DNA of 6,759 nt from Burkholderiales bacterium (GTDB lineage: Bacteria; Pseudomonadota; Gammaproteobacteria; Burkholderiales; SG8-39), in the NCBI GenBank assembly GCA_016649475.1, contig JAENXP010000129.1:1-6759 (forward strand), given 5' to 3'. The number at the start of each line of letters is the position of its first letter. Positions within the stretch are counted from its first letter, which is position 1. A program made the position numbers and the translations under genes. Shown one piece after another: positions 1 to 6,759 of this stretch. A model generated the notes under the pieces. That model saw only the letters and a list, made by a program, of their open reading frames with translations. It was not told where the DNA came from and did no database searches.

Positions 1-909
1 GGCATGCACCACGAGCAGGACATGCGCAAGATGGGCGGGCTGCGCAAGTACATGCCGATCACCTACTACACCATGCTGATCGGCGCGCTCGCCAACGCCG
101 GATTGCCGCCGTTCGCCGGCTTTTTCTCCAAGGATTCGATACTCGAAGCGGTGCATCTGTCGCACACCCCGGGCGCCGGCTTTGCCTACCTGATGGTGCT
201 TATGGGCGTGTTCGTCGGCGGCCTGTATTCCTTCCGCCTGATTTTCTACGCCTTCCACGGCAAGGAGCGCTTCGGCACGCATGACGACGCTCACGGCCAC
301 GGCAAGGACGAACACGGCCACGGCAGCCATGACCATACTCCGCACGAATCCCCGGCAGTCGTGACGGTGCCGCTGATACTGCTCGCCATTCCGTCGATCG
401 CCGCCGGTTGGGTCATAGGCACGGTGCTGTATGGCGGCTATTTCGGCTCCGCCATCCATATTTCGCCGGAGCACGAGGGGCTGGCCGAGATGGCGCGCGA
501 GTTCCACGGCGTGGGTACGATGATGCTGCACGGGCTCACCAGCCTGCCGTTCTGGTTCGCCCTGTCCGGGGCGGTGACGGCATGGTATCTGTACATCGTG
601 AATCCGGAACTGCCGGGAGTGCTGCGGCAGAAATTCAGTTTCGTCGTCAACATCCTGATGGAGAAGTACGGTTTCGACCGCTTCAACGACTGGTTCTTCG
701 CCGGCGGTGTGCGCGCGATCGGAGGCGGCTTGTGGAAGTTCGGCGACGTGACGATCATCGACGGCTTCATGGTGAATGGCAGCGCGCGCGTGGTCGGCTG
801 GATCTCGAGTCTGGTGCGCCTGTTCCAGTCCGGCTACATCTACCATTACGCGTTCACCATGATCATCGGCGTTTTCGTGCTGCTGACCTTGTGGTTCAGG
901 CAGGCTTAG
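1..909 (+). CDS. nuoL: NADH-quinone oxidoreductase subunit L (NuoL), C-terminal part, 5' truncated
   Basis: This is the largest antiporter-like membrane subunit of respiratory complex I, which couples NADH-to-quinone electron transfer to proton pumping. The frame is open from base 1, so the gene starts upstream of the window; about 302 codons remain of a protein usually over 600 residues. Counting from the Met at base 4, HQDMRKMGG-type sequence (HEQDMRKMGG, residues 3-12) and GFFSKDSIL (39-47) are NuoL hallmarks. K43 appears to match the TM12 channel lysine (K399 in E. coli, matched from memory). Hydrophobic segments lie near 17-35, 60-84, 118-145 and 180-199. The stretch around 205-270, including KYGFDRFNDWFF (221-232), should contain the long lateral helix HL, and a last membrane helix covers about 281-298. 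Residues 85-114 form a histidine-rich loop. nuoM starts 9 bases after the stop, with AGGGG at 908-912 as its ribosome binding site. Confidence 0.97.
   Translation, partial: GMHHEQDMRKMGGLRKYMPITYYTMLIGALANAGLPPFAGFFSKDSILEAVHLSHTPGAGFAYLMVLMGVFVGGLYSFRLIFYAFHGKERFGTHDDAHGHGKDEHGHGSHDHTPHESPAVVTVPLILLAIPSIAAGWVIGTVLYGGYFGSAIHISPEHEGLAEMAREFHGVGTMMLHGLTSLPFWFALSGAVTAWYLYIVNPELPGVLRQKFSFVVNILMEKYGFDRFNDWFFAGGVRAIGGGLWKFGDVTIIDGFMVNGSARVVGWISSLVRLFQSGYIYHYAFTMIIGVFVLLTLWFRQA
292..333 (+). repeat. 21-bp tandem repeat encoding a His-rich loop in nuoL
   Basis: Two adjacent 21-bp units (292-312 and 313-333) begin with the same 13 bases, CACGGCCACGGCA, and then diverge. They encode HGHGKDE followed by HGHGSHD. 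The period is seven codons, so gain or loss of a unit keeps the frame. A related CACGGCAAGGA also occurs at 256-266 and 298-308. The repeat sits in a hydrophilic loop between two membrane segments of NuoL, with nine histidines across residues 85-114. It looks like a small in-frame duplication tolerated in a loop. Confidence 0.75.
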
Positions 910-918
910 GGGCAGACG

Positions 919-2397
919 ATGACTTCCACTCCCTGGCTCAGCCTTACCATCTGGATCCCGATCGTGTTCGGACTGGCGGTGCTCGTGTTCAGCGACCGCC
1001 ATGCGGCGCAGGTGCGCCAGCTTTCGCTGGTCGGCGCGCTGATCGGCCTGGCCGTAAGCCTGCCGCTCTATGCCGGCTTCAACACCCAGACCAGTGCCAT
1101 GCAGTTCGTCGAACTCACGCCCTGGATCCCGCGCTTCAATATCCGATACAACCTCGGCGTGGACGGCATATCCGTGCTGTTCATCCTGTTGAACAGCTTC
1201 ATCACCGTGCTGGTGGTGCTTGCCGGCTGGGAGTCGATCCAGAAGCGCGTGGCGCAGTACATGGCGGCCTTCCTCATCATGTCGGGCCTGTTGAACGGCG
1301 TGTTCGCCGCCCTGGACGCAATGCTGTTCTACGTGTTCTTCGAGGCGACGCTGATTCCGATGTACCTGGTGATCGGGGTCTGGGGCGGGCCCAACCGCGT
1401 CTACGCCGCGGTGAAGTTCTTTCTCTACACCCTGCTCGGATCCTTGCTGATGCTGGTCGCTTTCCTGTACCTGTACGACAAGTCGGGCGGCAGCTTCTCC
1501 ATCCTGGACTGGCACAAACTGCCCATCGCGATGACGCCGCAGATCCTGCTGTTCGCCGCCTTCTTCCTCGCGTTCGCGGTGAAGGTGCCGATGTGGCCGG
1601 TGCATACCTGGCTGCCCGACGCGCACGTGGAAGCGCCCACCGGAGGCTCGGCGGTGCTGGCGGCGATCCTGCTCAAGCTGGGCGCCTACGGTTTCATCCG
1701 TTTTTCGCTGCCCATCCTGCCCGACGCGAGCCACGCGCTGTCCGGCTTCATGATTACGCTGTCGCTGATCGCGGTGGTCTACATCGGACTGGTGGCCATT
1801 GCGCAGACCGACATGAAGAAACTGATCGCCTATTCCTCGATCGCGCACATGGGCTTCGTTACCCTCGGGTTCTTTATTTTCAACGCCTACGGCGTGGAAG
1901 GGGCGCTGGTCCAGATGGTGTCGCACGGATTCGTTTCGGCCGCCATGTTCCTGTGCGTGGGCGTGATGTACGACCGCATGCACAGCCGCAACATCGCCGA
2001 CTACGGCGGCGTGGTCAACACCATGCCCAAGTTCGCGGCGTTGATGATGCTGTTCGCGCTGGCAAACAGCGGGCTGCCGGCCACCAGCGGCTTCGTCGGC
2101 GAATTCATGGTGATAATGGGCGCGTTGAAACACAATTTCTGGATCGGTTTTCTCGCCGCGACCACGCTTATTTTCGGCGCGGCCTACACCCTGTGGATGT
2201 ACAAACGGGTGATTTTCGGCGCCGTGGCCAATGACCACGTAGCCAAGTTGAAGGACATCGGTGCGCGCGAATTCCTGGTGTTGATTGCGCTCGCGCTCGC
2301 CGTGCTCGGCATGGGCCTTTATCCGCAGCCTTTCACCGAGGTCATGCACACTTCGGTCAACGGATTGCTGCAACACCTCGCGGTGAGCAAGCTGTGA
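919..2397 (+). CDS. nuoM: NADH-quinone oxidoreductase subunit M (NuoM)
   Basis: This is the central antiporter-like proton-translocating subunit of complex I, an integral membrane protein of 492 residues, close to the usual family length. The ATG at 919 has AGGGG at 908-912 with six bases of spacing. The protein is hydrophobic throughout, as expected for about 14 membrane helices. Family hallmarks are [11 protein letters not shown] (140-150), [19 protein letters not shown] (218-236), ILLKLGAYG (250-258), [14 protein letters not shown] (300-313) and [12 protein letters not shown] (385-396). The ionisable residues known to matter in E. coli NuoM appear at E142 (TM5 Glu144), K222 (TM7 Lys234), K253 (TM8 Lys265) and E395 (TM12 Glu407); the E. 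coli numbers are from memory. All key residues are present and there is no frameshift. It lies between nuoL (9-base gap) and nuoN (13-base gap), clearly one operon. Confidence 0.98.
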   Translation: MTSTPWLSLTIWIPIVFGLAVLVFSDRHAAQVRQLSLVGALIGLAVSLPLYAGFNTQTSAMQFVELTPWIPRFNIRYNLGVDGISVLFILLNSFITVLVVLAGWESIQKRVAQYMAAFLIMSGLLNGVFAALDAMLFYVFFEATLIPMYLVIGVWGGPNRVYAAVKFFLYTLLGSLLMLVAFLYLYDKSGGSFSILDWHKLPIAMTPQILLFAAFFLAFAVKVPMWPVHTWLPDAHVEAPTGGSAVLAAILLKLGAYGFIRFSLPILPDASHALSGFMITLSLIAVVYIGLVAIAQTDMKKLIAYSSIAHMGFVTLGFFIFNAYGVEGALVQMVSHGFVSAAMFLCVGVMYDRMHSRNIADYGGVVNTMPKFAALMMLFALANSGLPATSGFVGEFMVIMGALKHNFWIGFLAATTLIFGAAYTLWMYKRVIFGAVANDHVAKLKDIGAREFLVLIALALAVLGMGLYPQPFTEVMHTSVNGLLQHLAVSKL

Positions 2398-2410
2398 GGC
2401 CATTGAACCG

Positions 2411-3886
2411 ATGAACTTCCCCATGCCCAATCTGCTGCCGGCCTACCCCGAGATCTTCCTGCTGATCATGGTCTCGACCATACTGGTGGTGGACCTGTTC
2501 CTGCCGCAGCGGCTGCGCTACGTCACCTATGCGCTGACGCAGCTGGCGTTGATCGGCTGCGCCGTGCTCACGCTCGACGTAGCGGTCCTTACCCAGGGCG
2601 TCGTCACCCGCACCTTCAACAACATGTTCGTCGCCGACCTGATGGGGCACGCGTTGAAGCTCTCGGCGTATATCGCCCTGTTCACGACCCTGGTCTATTC
2701 GCGCGCCTATCTCGCCGACCGCGGACTTTGGAAGGGCGAGTTCTTCGCTCTGGTGCTGTTTGCCCTGATGGGCATGATGGTGATGATCTCGGCCAACCAC
2801 TTCCTAACGCTTTATCTGGGCCTGGAGCTGTTGTCGCTGTCGCTCTATGCCATGGTGGCGCTGGACCGCGATTCGGCGCGCTCGACCGAGGCGGCGATGA
2901 AGTACTTCGTGCTGGGCGCGCTCGCCTCCGGGCTGCTGCTCTACGGCATGTCCATGATCTACGGCGCCACCGGCACGCTCGACATATCCCAGGTAGCGCA
3001 GTCGATCTCCAGCGCCAACCCGAACAAGACCGTGCTTACCTTCGGCCTGGTGTTCCTGGTGTCGGGGATGGCGTTCAAGCTGGGCGTGGTGCCGTTCCAT
3101 ATGTGGATTCCGGACGTGTATCACGGCGCGCCTACCGCCGTTACCCTGATCATCGGTTCGGCGCCCAAGCTGGCGGCGTTTGCGATGGCGATGCGCCTGC
3201 TGGTCCTGGGGCTGCTCGACCTCGCGGTGGACTGGCAGCAAATGCTGGTGATTATGGCGGTGCTGTCGATGGCGCTGGGAAACCTCGCTGCAATCGCGCA
3301 GACCAACATCAAGCGCATGCTCGCGTATTCGACCATATCGCACATGGGATTCATGCTGCTGGGCCTGCTCGCCGGGGTGGTGAATGGCAACTGGCTCAAT
3401 GCAGCCGACGCCTATAGCGCGGCCATGTTCTACGTCATAGTCTACGTGTTGACCACACTGGGCACCTTCGGCATGGTGCTGCTCTTGTCGCGCGCAGGCT
3501 TCGAGGCGGAAAACCTGGATGACTTCAAAGGCCTGAACTCACGCAGTCCGTGGTACGCATTCATCATGCTGCTGCTGATGTTCTCGCTTGCCGGAGTGCC
3601 CCCCACGGTCGGCTTCTACGCCAAGCTGTCGGTGCTGCAGCCGCTGCTGGCGGCCGGCATGACCTGGCTGGCGGTGGTGGCCGTGCTGTTCTCGCTCATC
3701 GGCGCGTTCTACTATCTGCGCATCGTGAAACTGATGTACTTCGACGAGCCGGTCGATACCGCGCCGATAGCCCCCAGCCTGGAAATGAGCGTGCTGATTT
3801 CGGTCAACGGCCTGGCGGTGCTCGTGCTCGGCCTCGTGCCGCAGTCGCTGATGGCACTGTGTTACCTTTCGATTAAAGCCCTGTGA
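2411..3886 (+). CDS. nuoN: NADH-quinone oxidoreductase subunit N (NuoN)
   Basis: This is the third antiporter-like proton-pumping membrane subunit of complex I and normally the last gene of the nuo operon. The protein has 491 residues, typical of the family. The ATG at 2411 follows GAGG at 2396-2399, which overlaps the nuoM stop; a second Met at residue 5 is a less likely start. Hallmarks are [19 protein letters not shown] (135-153), [20 protein letters not shown] (222-241), GSAPKLAAF (249-257), [18 protein letters not shown] (301-318) and [12 protein letters not shown] (395-406). The conserved charged residues of the proton path are visible: E139 (E. coli Glu133), K223 (Lys217), K253 (Lys247) and K405 (Lys395), with E. 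coli numbers from memory. The stop TGA overlaps a GTG that opens a possible mini-ORF running to pyrF, so translation may continue into the next genes. Confidence 0.98.
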   Translation: MNFPMPNLLPAYPEIFLLIMVSTILVVDLFLPQRLRYVTYALTQLALIGCAVLTLDVAVLTQGVVTRTFNNMFVADLMGHALKLSAYIALFTTLVYSRAYLADRGLWKGEFFALVLFALMGMMVMISANHFLTLYLGLELLSLSLYAMVALDRDSARSTEAAMKYFVLGALASGLLLYGMSMIYGATGTLDISQVAQSISSANPNKTVLTFGLVFLVSGMAFKLGVVPFHMWIPDVYHGAPTAVTLIIGSAPKLAAFAMAMRLLVLGLLDLAVDWQQMLVIMAVLSMALGNLAAIAQTNIKRMLAYSTISHMGFMLLGLLAGVVNGNWLNAADAYSAAMFYVIVYVLTTLGTFGMVLLLSRAGFEAENLDDFKGLNSRSPWYAFIMLLLMFSLAGVPPTVGFYAKLSVLQPLLAAGMTWLAVVAVLFSLIGAFYYLRIVKLMYFDEPVDTAPIAPSLEMSVLISVNGLAVLVLGLVPQSLMALCYLSIKAL

Positions 3887-3993
3887 ACCCGGGCGCGAGC
3901 GTGTTTGTGCCGCTTGCCGCCTTCACCGCTGCCGATTCGTACGATCCGGCCCGTCGCATCCGGCGCGCCATCGGTGCGGAGCGCGGGCGATGA
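3883..3993 (+). CDS. Possible 36-codon mini-ORF bridging nuoN and pyrF
   Basis: A GTG at 3883-3885 overlaps the nuoN stop as GTGA and opens a frame of 36 sense codons. It ends at a TGA (3991-3993) that overlaps the pyrF ATG as ATGA. The peptide would start [14 protein letters not shown] and end [10 protein letters not shown]: a mildly hydrophobic first half and an arginine-rich tail, with no family I recognise. By hand count, GC at codon positions 1, 2 and 3 is 27, 23 and 28 of 36, a weak coding-like bias. It has no clear Shine-Dalgarno sequence of its own and would depend on ribosomes finishing nuoN. It may be a real leader-like peptide that delivers ribosomes to pyrF, or a chance open frame in GC-rich DNA, which is quite possible at this length. 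Confidence 0.2.
   Translation: MNPGASVFVPLAAFTAADSYDPARRIRRAIGAERGR
3978..3981 (+). promoter_or_regulatory. Shine-Dalgarno sequence for pyrF
   Basis: GGAG lies eight bases before the ATG at 3990. It supports that start, which is also where the conserved N-terminus begins. No other ATG, GTG or TTG lies in the pyrF frame between the end of nuoN and 3990. Confidence 0.6.
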
Positions 3994-4811
3994 AATTCAT
4001 CCACCGCCTGCAGCAGGCCTGGGCGGCGCAGCGCTCGCTGCTGTGCGTGGGGCTCGACCCCGACCCCGCGAGGCTGCCCAAACACCTGGCCGCAGCCCCT
4101 CATCCCATATTCGAGTTCGGCCGGGCGATCGTCGATGCCACCGCCGATCTGGTGTGCGCGTTCAAGCCCCAGATCGCTTATTACGCAGCGGCGCGCGCCG
4201 AAGACCAGCTCGAAATGACCATGGCCCATATCCGGCAGAACCATCCCTCGATACCGGTTATCCTGGACGCCAAGCGCGGCGATGTGGGCAGCACGGCCGA
4301 AATGTACGCACGGGAAGCGTTTGAGCGCTACCAGTCCGACGCCGTTACCGTGAACCCCTATCTGGGCCTGGATTCGTTGCAGCCTTACCTGGATTACGCG
4401 GACAAGGGGGTGATCGTGCTGTGCCGGACCTCCAACCCCGGAGCGCGCGACGTGCAGGACATAGAAAGCGGGGGCAAGAAACTGTACCAGCTCATAGCCG
4501 AAAAAGCGGCACGCGACTGGAACGCGAACGCCAATGTGCTGCTGGTCGTGGGCGCGACTTATCCGCAGGAGTTGCGCGAGATCCGCGCCATCGTCGGTGA
4601 CATGCCGATTCTCGTGCCCGGCGTGGGCGCTCAGGGCGGGGATGTGGCCGCGGTACTGGCTAACGGCGCGACCGCGGACGGGACCGGGCTCATCATCAGC
4701 AGCTCGCGCGCGGTGCTCTACGCCGGCGGCGGCAGTGACTATGCCCAGGCCGCCAGAGCGGCCGCGCTGAAACTGCGCGATGAGATCAACTTTTACCGCG
4801 GGCTATCGTGA
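3990..4811 (+). CDS. pyrF: Orotidine-5'-phosphate decarboxylase, group 2 (long form)
   Basis: This cytoplasmic enzyme decarboxylates OMP to UMP, the last step of de novo pyrimidine synthesis. The protein has 273 residues, the length of the group 2 family; the short E. coli-type enzyme has about 245. Conserved blocks in order are VGLDPDP (20-26), FKPQIAYY (58-65), the catalytic DAKRGD (93-98, with K95 as the proton-donating lysine), VNPYLG (121-126), CRTSNPGA (145-152), VVGATYP (186-192), VPGVGAQGG (209-217) and SSSRAVLYA (237-245), which holds the phosphate-binding arginine. All active-site elements are present and the frame is intact. The stop TGA overlaps the GTG start of the Nudix gene, so the two are probably translationally coupled. 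Placement directly behind nuoN suggests it shares the nuo transcript; I see no promoter of its own in the 103 bases before it. Confidence 0.97.
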   Translation: MKFIHRLQQAWAAQRSLLCVGLDPDPARLPKHLAAAPHPIFEFGRAIVDATADLVCAFKPQIAYYAAARAEDQLEMTMAHIRQNHPSIPVILDAKRGDVGSTAEMYAREAFERYQSDAVTVNPYLGLDSLQPYLDYADKGVIVLCRTSNPGARDVQDIESGGKKLYQLIAEKAARDWNANANVLLVVGATYPQELREIRAIVGDMPILVPGVGAQGGDVAAVLANGATADGTGLIISSSRAVLYAGGGSDYAQAARAAALKLRDEINFYRGLS

Positions 4812-5383
4812 CCAAGAACGCCGATCTGACCGAGCACGAAACCGGCAGCGAAACCGTGTTCCGGGGCAAACTGTTGCACGTCAAGTGCGACACCGTGCGC
4901 CTGCCCGACGGCAAGGCCGCGACGCGCGAGTACATCGAACACAACGGCGCGGTCATGGTCATTCCGGTGCTGGATACGGGCGAGTTGGTAATGGAGCGCC
5001 AGTACCGCTACGTCATGCGCCGGCATTGCATCGAATTTCCCGCGGGGAAAATCGATCCAGGCGAGGAGCCTCTCGCCACCGGGCGGCGCGAACTGCTGGA
5101 GGAGACCGGCTATATTGCGCGCGAATGGATCTACCTCACCACCATCCATCCCACCGTGGCCTATTCCACCGAGCGCATCCTGGTCTATCTCGCGCGCGGC
5201 CTCGAACATCGCGGCGGCAAGCTGGACGAAGGCGAATTCCTCGAAGTGCTCAAGCTCGCGCCGGCGGCGCTGCTCGAACTGGTGCGCACAGGCGAAATCA
5301 GCGACGTGAAAACGGTCATGGGAGCGCTATGGCTGGAAAAGCTGCAGCGCGGCGACTGGACCGCCGGGCCGGCGCTGCCCTAG
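4808..5383 (+). CDS. Nudix hydrolase, ADP-ribose pyrophosphatase type
   Basis: This is a probable cytoplasmic Nudix hydrolase of 191 residues, likely cleaving ADP-ribose or a related nucleoside diphosphate sugar to AMP plus a sugar phosphate with Mg2+. A complete Nudix box spans G80 to Y102 (G-x5-E-x7-R-E-L-x-E-E-x-G-Y), with G80, E86, R94, E95, E98, E99 and G101 in place. RQYRY (64-68) followed by EFPAGKID (76-83) is typical of the ADP-ribose pyrophosphatase subfamily. So are a proline about 13 residues after the box (P115) and a downstream glutamate (E122). The GTG at 4808 overlaps the pyrF stop and has no strong Shine-Dalgarno sequence, which fits coupled translation. The next in-frame Met is residue 50, inside the domain, so GTG is preferred. 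The subfamily is well supported; the exact substrate (ADP-ribose, GDP-mannose, NADH or other) cannot be told from sequence alone. Confidence 0.93.
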   Translation: MTKNADLTEHETGSETVFRGKLLHVKCDTVRLPDGKAATREYIEHNGAVMVIPVLDTGELVMERQYRYVMRRHCIEFPAGKIDPGEEPLATGRRELLEETGYIAREWIYLTTIHPTVAYSTERILVYLARGLEHRGGKLDEGEFLEVLKLAPAALLELVRTGEISDVKTVMGALWLEKLQRGDWTAGPALP

Positions 5384-5416
5384 CCGGGTTTGCAGGTGAT
5401 GGTGCGCGCAAACCGG
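5384..5416 (+). terminator. Imperfect stem-loop after the Nudix gene, weak terminator candidate
   Basis: CCGGGTTTGC at 5384-5393 can pair with GCAAACCGG at 5408-5416, giving nine base pairs with one bulged G around a 14-base loop. It begins directly after the Nudix stop codon, where an operon end is plausible. There is no run of T after it, so it is not a classic intrinsic terminator. It could be a 3'-end stabilising hairpin or chance. Confidence 0.3.
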
Positions 5417-5463
5417 GGTGCCGTTGAAGCGGCGAAAGCGACAATTGCCCCGCATCCGCCGGC
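5417..5463. other. Intergenic stretch with no recognised signal
   Basis: Between the stem-loop and the tandem repeat I see no convincing -35/-10 pair. TTGCCC at 5445-5450 and TAACAT at 5472-5477 are separated by 21 bases, too far for an ordinary sigma-70 promoter. Together with its flanks this is the only non-coding gap of more than about 100 bases in the window. Confidence 0.4.
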
Positions 5464-5499
5464 ATTCAAAGTAACATTGCGATTCAGGCTAACATTCTG
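5464..5499 (+). repeat. Tandem 18-bp direct repeat before the MoxR-type ATPase gene, possible operator
   Basis: Two adjacent 18-bp units, ATTCAAAGTAACATTGCG (5464-5481) and ATTCAGGCTAACATTCTG (5482-5499), share 13 of 18 bases, including ATTCA and TAACATT in the same register. The repeat ends two bases before the ATG at 5502 and is AT-richer than its surroundings. Direct repeats at about this spacing are a common arrangement for response-regulator or activator binding, but I cannot assign a factor. The second unit also covers AGG at 5486-5488, the only weak Shine-Dalgarno candidate, so a bound protein could affect translation start or transcription. Confidence 0.45.
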
Positions 5500-5501
5500 C
5501 A

Positions 5502-6759
5502 ATGCACACAGCCAAGTTACCCATGGAGCCCAGGCACCACGTCCGTCTGAGGGCCATCATCGACGCGCTGGAACGCGGCTTGGTGGAGCGGCGCCAGAGC
5601 GTGCGGCTGTGTCTGCTCTGCGCTCTGGCAGGCGAGCACACACTGCTGATCGGCCCGCCCGGCACAGCGAAAAGCGAGCTGGCGCGGCGTCTGCATACCG
5701 TATTTCGCGATGCGCGGTATTTCGAGCGCTTGCTGACCCGCTTCTCGGTACCCGAAGAGCTCTTTGGTCCGCTGTCGATCCAGGCGCTCGAACAGGATAG
5801 GTATGAGCGGCACACCGACGGATTTCTGCCCGACGCCTCGATTGCGTTCATCGACGAGGTGTTCAAGGCCAACAGCGCCATACTCAATGCGCTGCTTACG
5901 CTGCTCAACGAGCGCGAGTTCGACAACGGCGCCGGGCGCCAACACTGTCCGTTAATCAGCGTCGTCGGCGCCACCAACGAGGTACCGGAAGACGAGGTGG
6001 GCGATGCCTTTTTCGACCGATTCCTGGTGCGCCTGCCGGTCGCTGCAGTCAGCGCGGCGAGTTTCGGTACCTTGCTCGAGGTCGGCGCCGGCGGCACTTG
6101 GACGCCGCCGCCGGCCAGCCTGGCCCTGGACAAAAGCGACCGCGCCGAGCTCACGAGCGAGGCGGCGGCGGTGGCAGTACCTGGCGCGCTGGTTGCCGTG
6201 CTGGCCGAACTGCGCGAGCACTTCGCGGCTGAGAGTATCTATGTATCGGACCGTCGCTGGGTGAAAATCGTCCGGCTGTTGCGCATGGCCGCGGCGACCG
6301 AGGGCAGAACAGCCGTCGCTATCTGGGATCTGCTTCTGCTTCCCTGGGTCACCGCGCCCGACGCACTGCGCCAGGCGGCAGTGGCCGACTGGCTTTCTGC
6401 CCGGCTCGGGGTGCGCGAGGCTAATTCGCCCGAGCGCCTGACACGGGTAGTCGAGGCGTTCGAGGCGCAGCTCGAAGCTGAATTGATCGCCAACGATCTG
6501 GATTATGACGAATCCGGTCGCCTGAGGTTCTCCGCCGCCGAGTTGGCGGAAAGGGTAGGCGACGCCAAGCAGGGCGCGGCAGCGCCGCGCATGACCTACA
6601 GCCGCCGCCGCCGCTACGGCGAGACGCATATCGGTGCCCGTGTCAGTCAGATCGACGCCTTGCTGCTGCGCATTGGGGACTACGCCGGAGAAATTTCCGC
6701 GCAGCTGGAAAGCCTCGCGGCTTACCGGGCGCAGAGCCTGTGGCTCGATGAGTGCCTGA
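5502..6759 (+). CDS. MoxR-family AAA+ ATPase, RavA-like, 3' truncated by the window
   Basis: This is a probable cytoplasmic hexameric AAA+ ATPase of the MoxR family, RavA branch, thought to act as a chaperone-like remodelling motor, usually with a VWA-domain partner. The frame stays open to the window edge, giving 419 codons; E. coli RavA has about 498. The ATG at 5502 is chosen because an in-frame TAA lies at 5490-5492 and the next ATG (5523) has no ribosome site; AGG at 5486-5488 is weak. The protein shows VRLCLLCALAGEHTLLIGPPG (34-54), Walker A GPPGTAKS (51-58), RFSVPEELFGPLSIQAL (80-96), Walker B IAFIDEV (114-120), sensor 1 N159 in GATNE, arginine finger R173 in FDRF, and sensor 2 VSDRRW (248-253). 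All ATPase residues are intact. Beyond about 305 similarity to RavA fades until an arginine-rich SRRRRYG (367-373) and a helical tail (380-419). Its subfamily is clear; its client is unknown. Confidence 0.93.
   Translation, partial: MHTAKLPMEPRHHVRLRAIIDALERGLVERRQSVRLCLLCALAGEHTLLIGPPGTAKSELARRLHTVFRDARYFERLLTRFSVPEELFGPLSIQALEQDRYERHTDGFLPDASIAFIDEVFKANSAILNALLTLLNEREFDNGAGRQHCPLISVVGATNEVPEDEVGDAFFDRFLVRLPVAAVSAASFGTLLEVGAGGTWTPPPASLALDKSDRAELTSEAAAVAVPGALVAVLAELREHFAAESIYVSDRRWVKIVRLLRMAAATEGRTAVAIWDLLLLPWVTAPDALRQAAVADWLSARLGVREANSPERLTRVVEAFEAQLEAELIANDLDYDESGRLRFSAAELAERVGDAKQGAAAPRMTYSRRRRYGETHIGARVSQIDALLLRIGDYAGEISAQLESLAAYRAQSLWLDECL

Noticed and set aside
408..2234. A 608-codon open frame on the + strand, out of frame with nuoL and nuoM.
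   Set aside because: It lies almost wholly inside two certain genes. Its product is rich in Arg, Gly and His with no membrane or domain pattern, as expected from an off-frame reading of GC-rich coding sequence.
2357..3399. Several open frames of 92-179 codons on the - strand opposite nuoN, and a 229-codon + frame at 2728-3417.
   Set aside because: The products are low-complexity His/Arg/Gln-rich or lack any recognisable motif, and they sit opposite or across intact, well-conserved nuoN.
3873..4244. A 123-codon - strand frame across the nuoN-pyrF junction, and a 139-codon + frame at 3905-4324.
   Set aside because: Both overlap conserved pyrF coding sequence, and neither gives a recognisable protein. 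The + frame is an off-frame reading of the pyrF N-terminal half.
4780..5427. A 215-codon + strand frame over the Nudix gene, and a 138-codon - strand frame at 4793-5209.
   Set aside because: The frame starting at 4808 carries the complete Nudix box. These alternatives are Arg/His-rich shadows without motifs.
5445..5477. A possible sigma-70 promoter (TTGCCC and TAACAT) before the ATPase gene.
   Set aside because: The 21-base spacing is too long and both hexamers are poor matches. TAACAT is better explained as part of the tandem repeat.
5390..6629. Open frames around the ATPase gene: + strand at 5390-5800, - strand at 5489-6154, 5517-5945 and 5952-6629.
   Set aside because: The + frame starting at 5502 carries the full set of AAA+ motifs over the same DNA. 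The alternatives show Ser/Arg-rich or motif-free translations.
6757..6759. A TGA at the last three bases that might seem to end the ATPase gene.
   Set aside because: It is out of frame: the ATPase codons end CTG at 6756-6758 with one base left over, so the gene continues beyond the window.

Overview
The window is a GC-rich, tightly packed bacterial stretch in which every recognisable gene lies on the + strand. The protein types point to a proteobacterium, most likely a betaproteobacterium: nuoL-nuoM-nuoN order with a histidine-rich NuoL loop, a long-form (group 2) orotidine-5'-phosphate decarboxylase, and a Nudix hydrolase close behind nuoN. This placement is inferred from gene content and order, not from a database search.

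Positions 1-3886 are the distal end of a complex I (NADH:quinone oxidoreductase) operon: the C-terminal part of nuoL, complete nuoM and complete nuoN. These are the three antiporter-like, proton-pumping membrane subunits. The glutamates and lysines on which proton translocation depends are visible in NuoM and NuoN, and one channel lysine is visible in the NuoL fragment.

Positions 3883-5383 continue without a real gap. A possible 36-codon ORF overlaps the nuoN stop and the pyrF start. pyrF (last step of UMP synthesis) follows, and its stop overlaps the GTG start of a Nudix hydrolase of the ADP-ribose pyrophosphatase type. The chained stop/start overlaps suggest co-transcription and translational coupling with the nuo genes.

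Positions 5384-5501 form the only clear non-coding gap. It holds an imperfect stem-loop just after the Nudix stop and a tandem 18-bp direct repeat immediately before the next start codon, so a transcription-unit boundary is plausible here. From 5502 to the window end runs a MoxR-family AAA+ ATPase resembling RavA, cut off by the window edge. Its C-terminal half seems to lack most of the LARA domain that defines enterobacterial RavA.

Most of the window is ordinary housekeeping sequence. The points most worth a second look are the RavA-like ATPase with its divergent C-terminus, the tandem repeat before it, the coupled mini-ORF, and the linkage of pyrF and a Nudix gene to the respiratory operon. 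I see no tRNA, rRNA, CRISPR array, insertion sequence or prophage gene.
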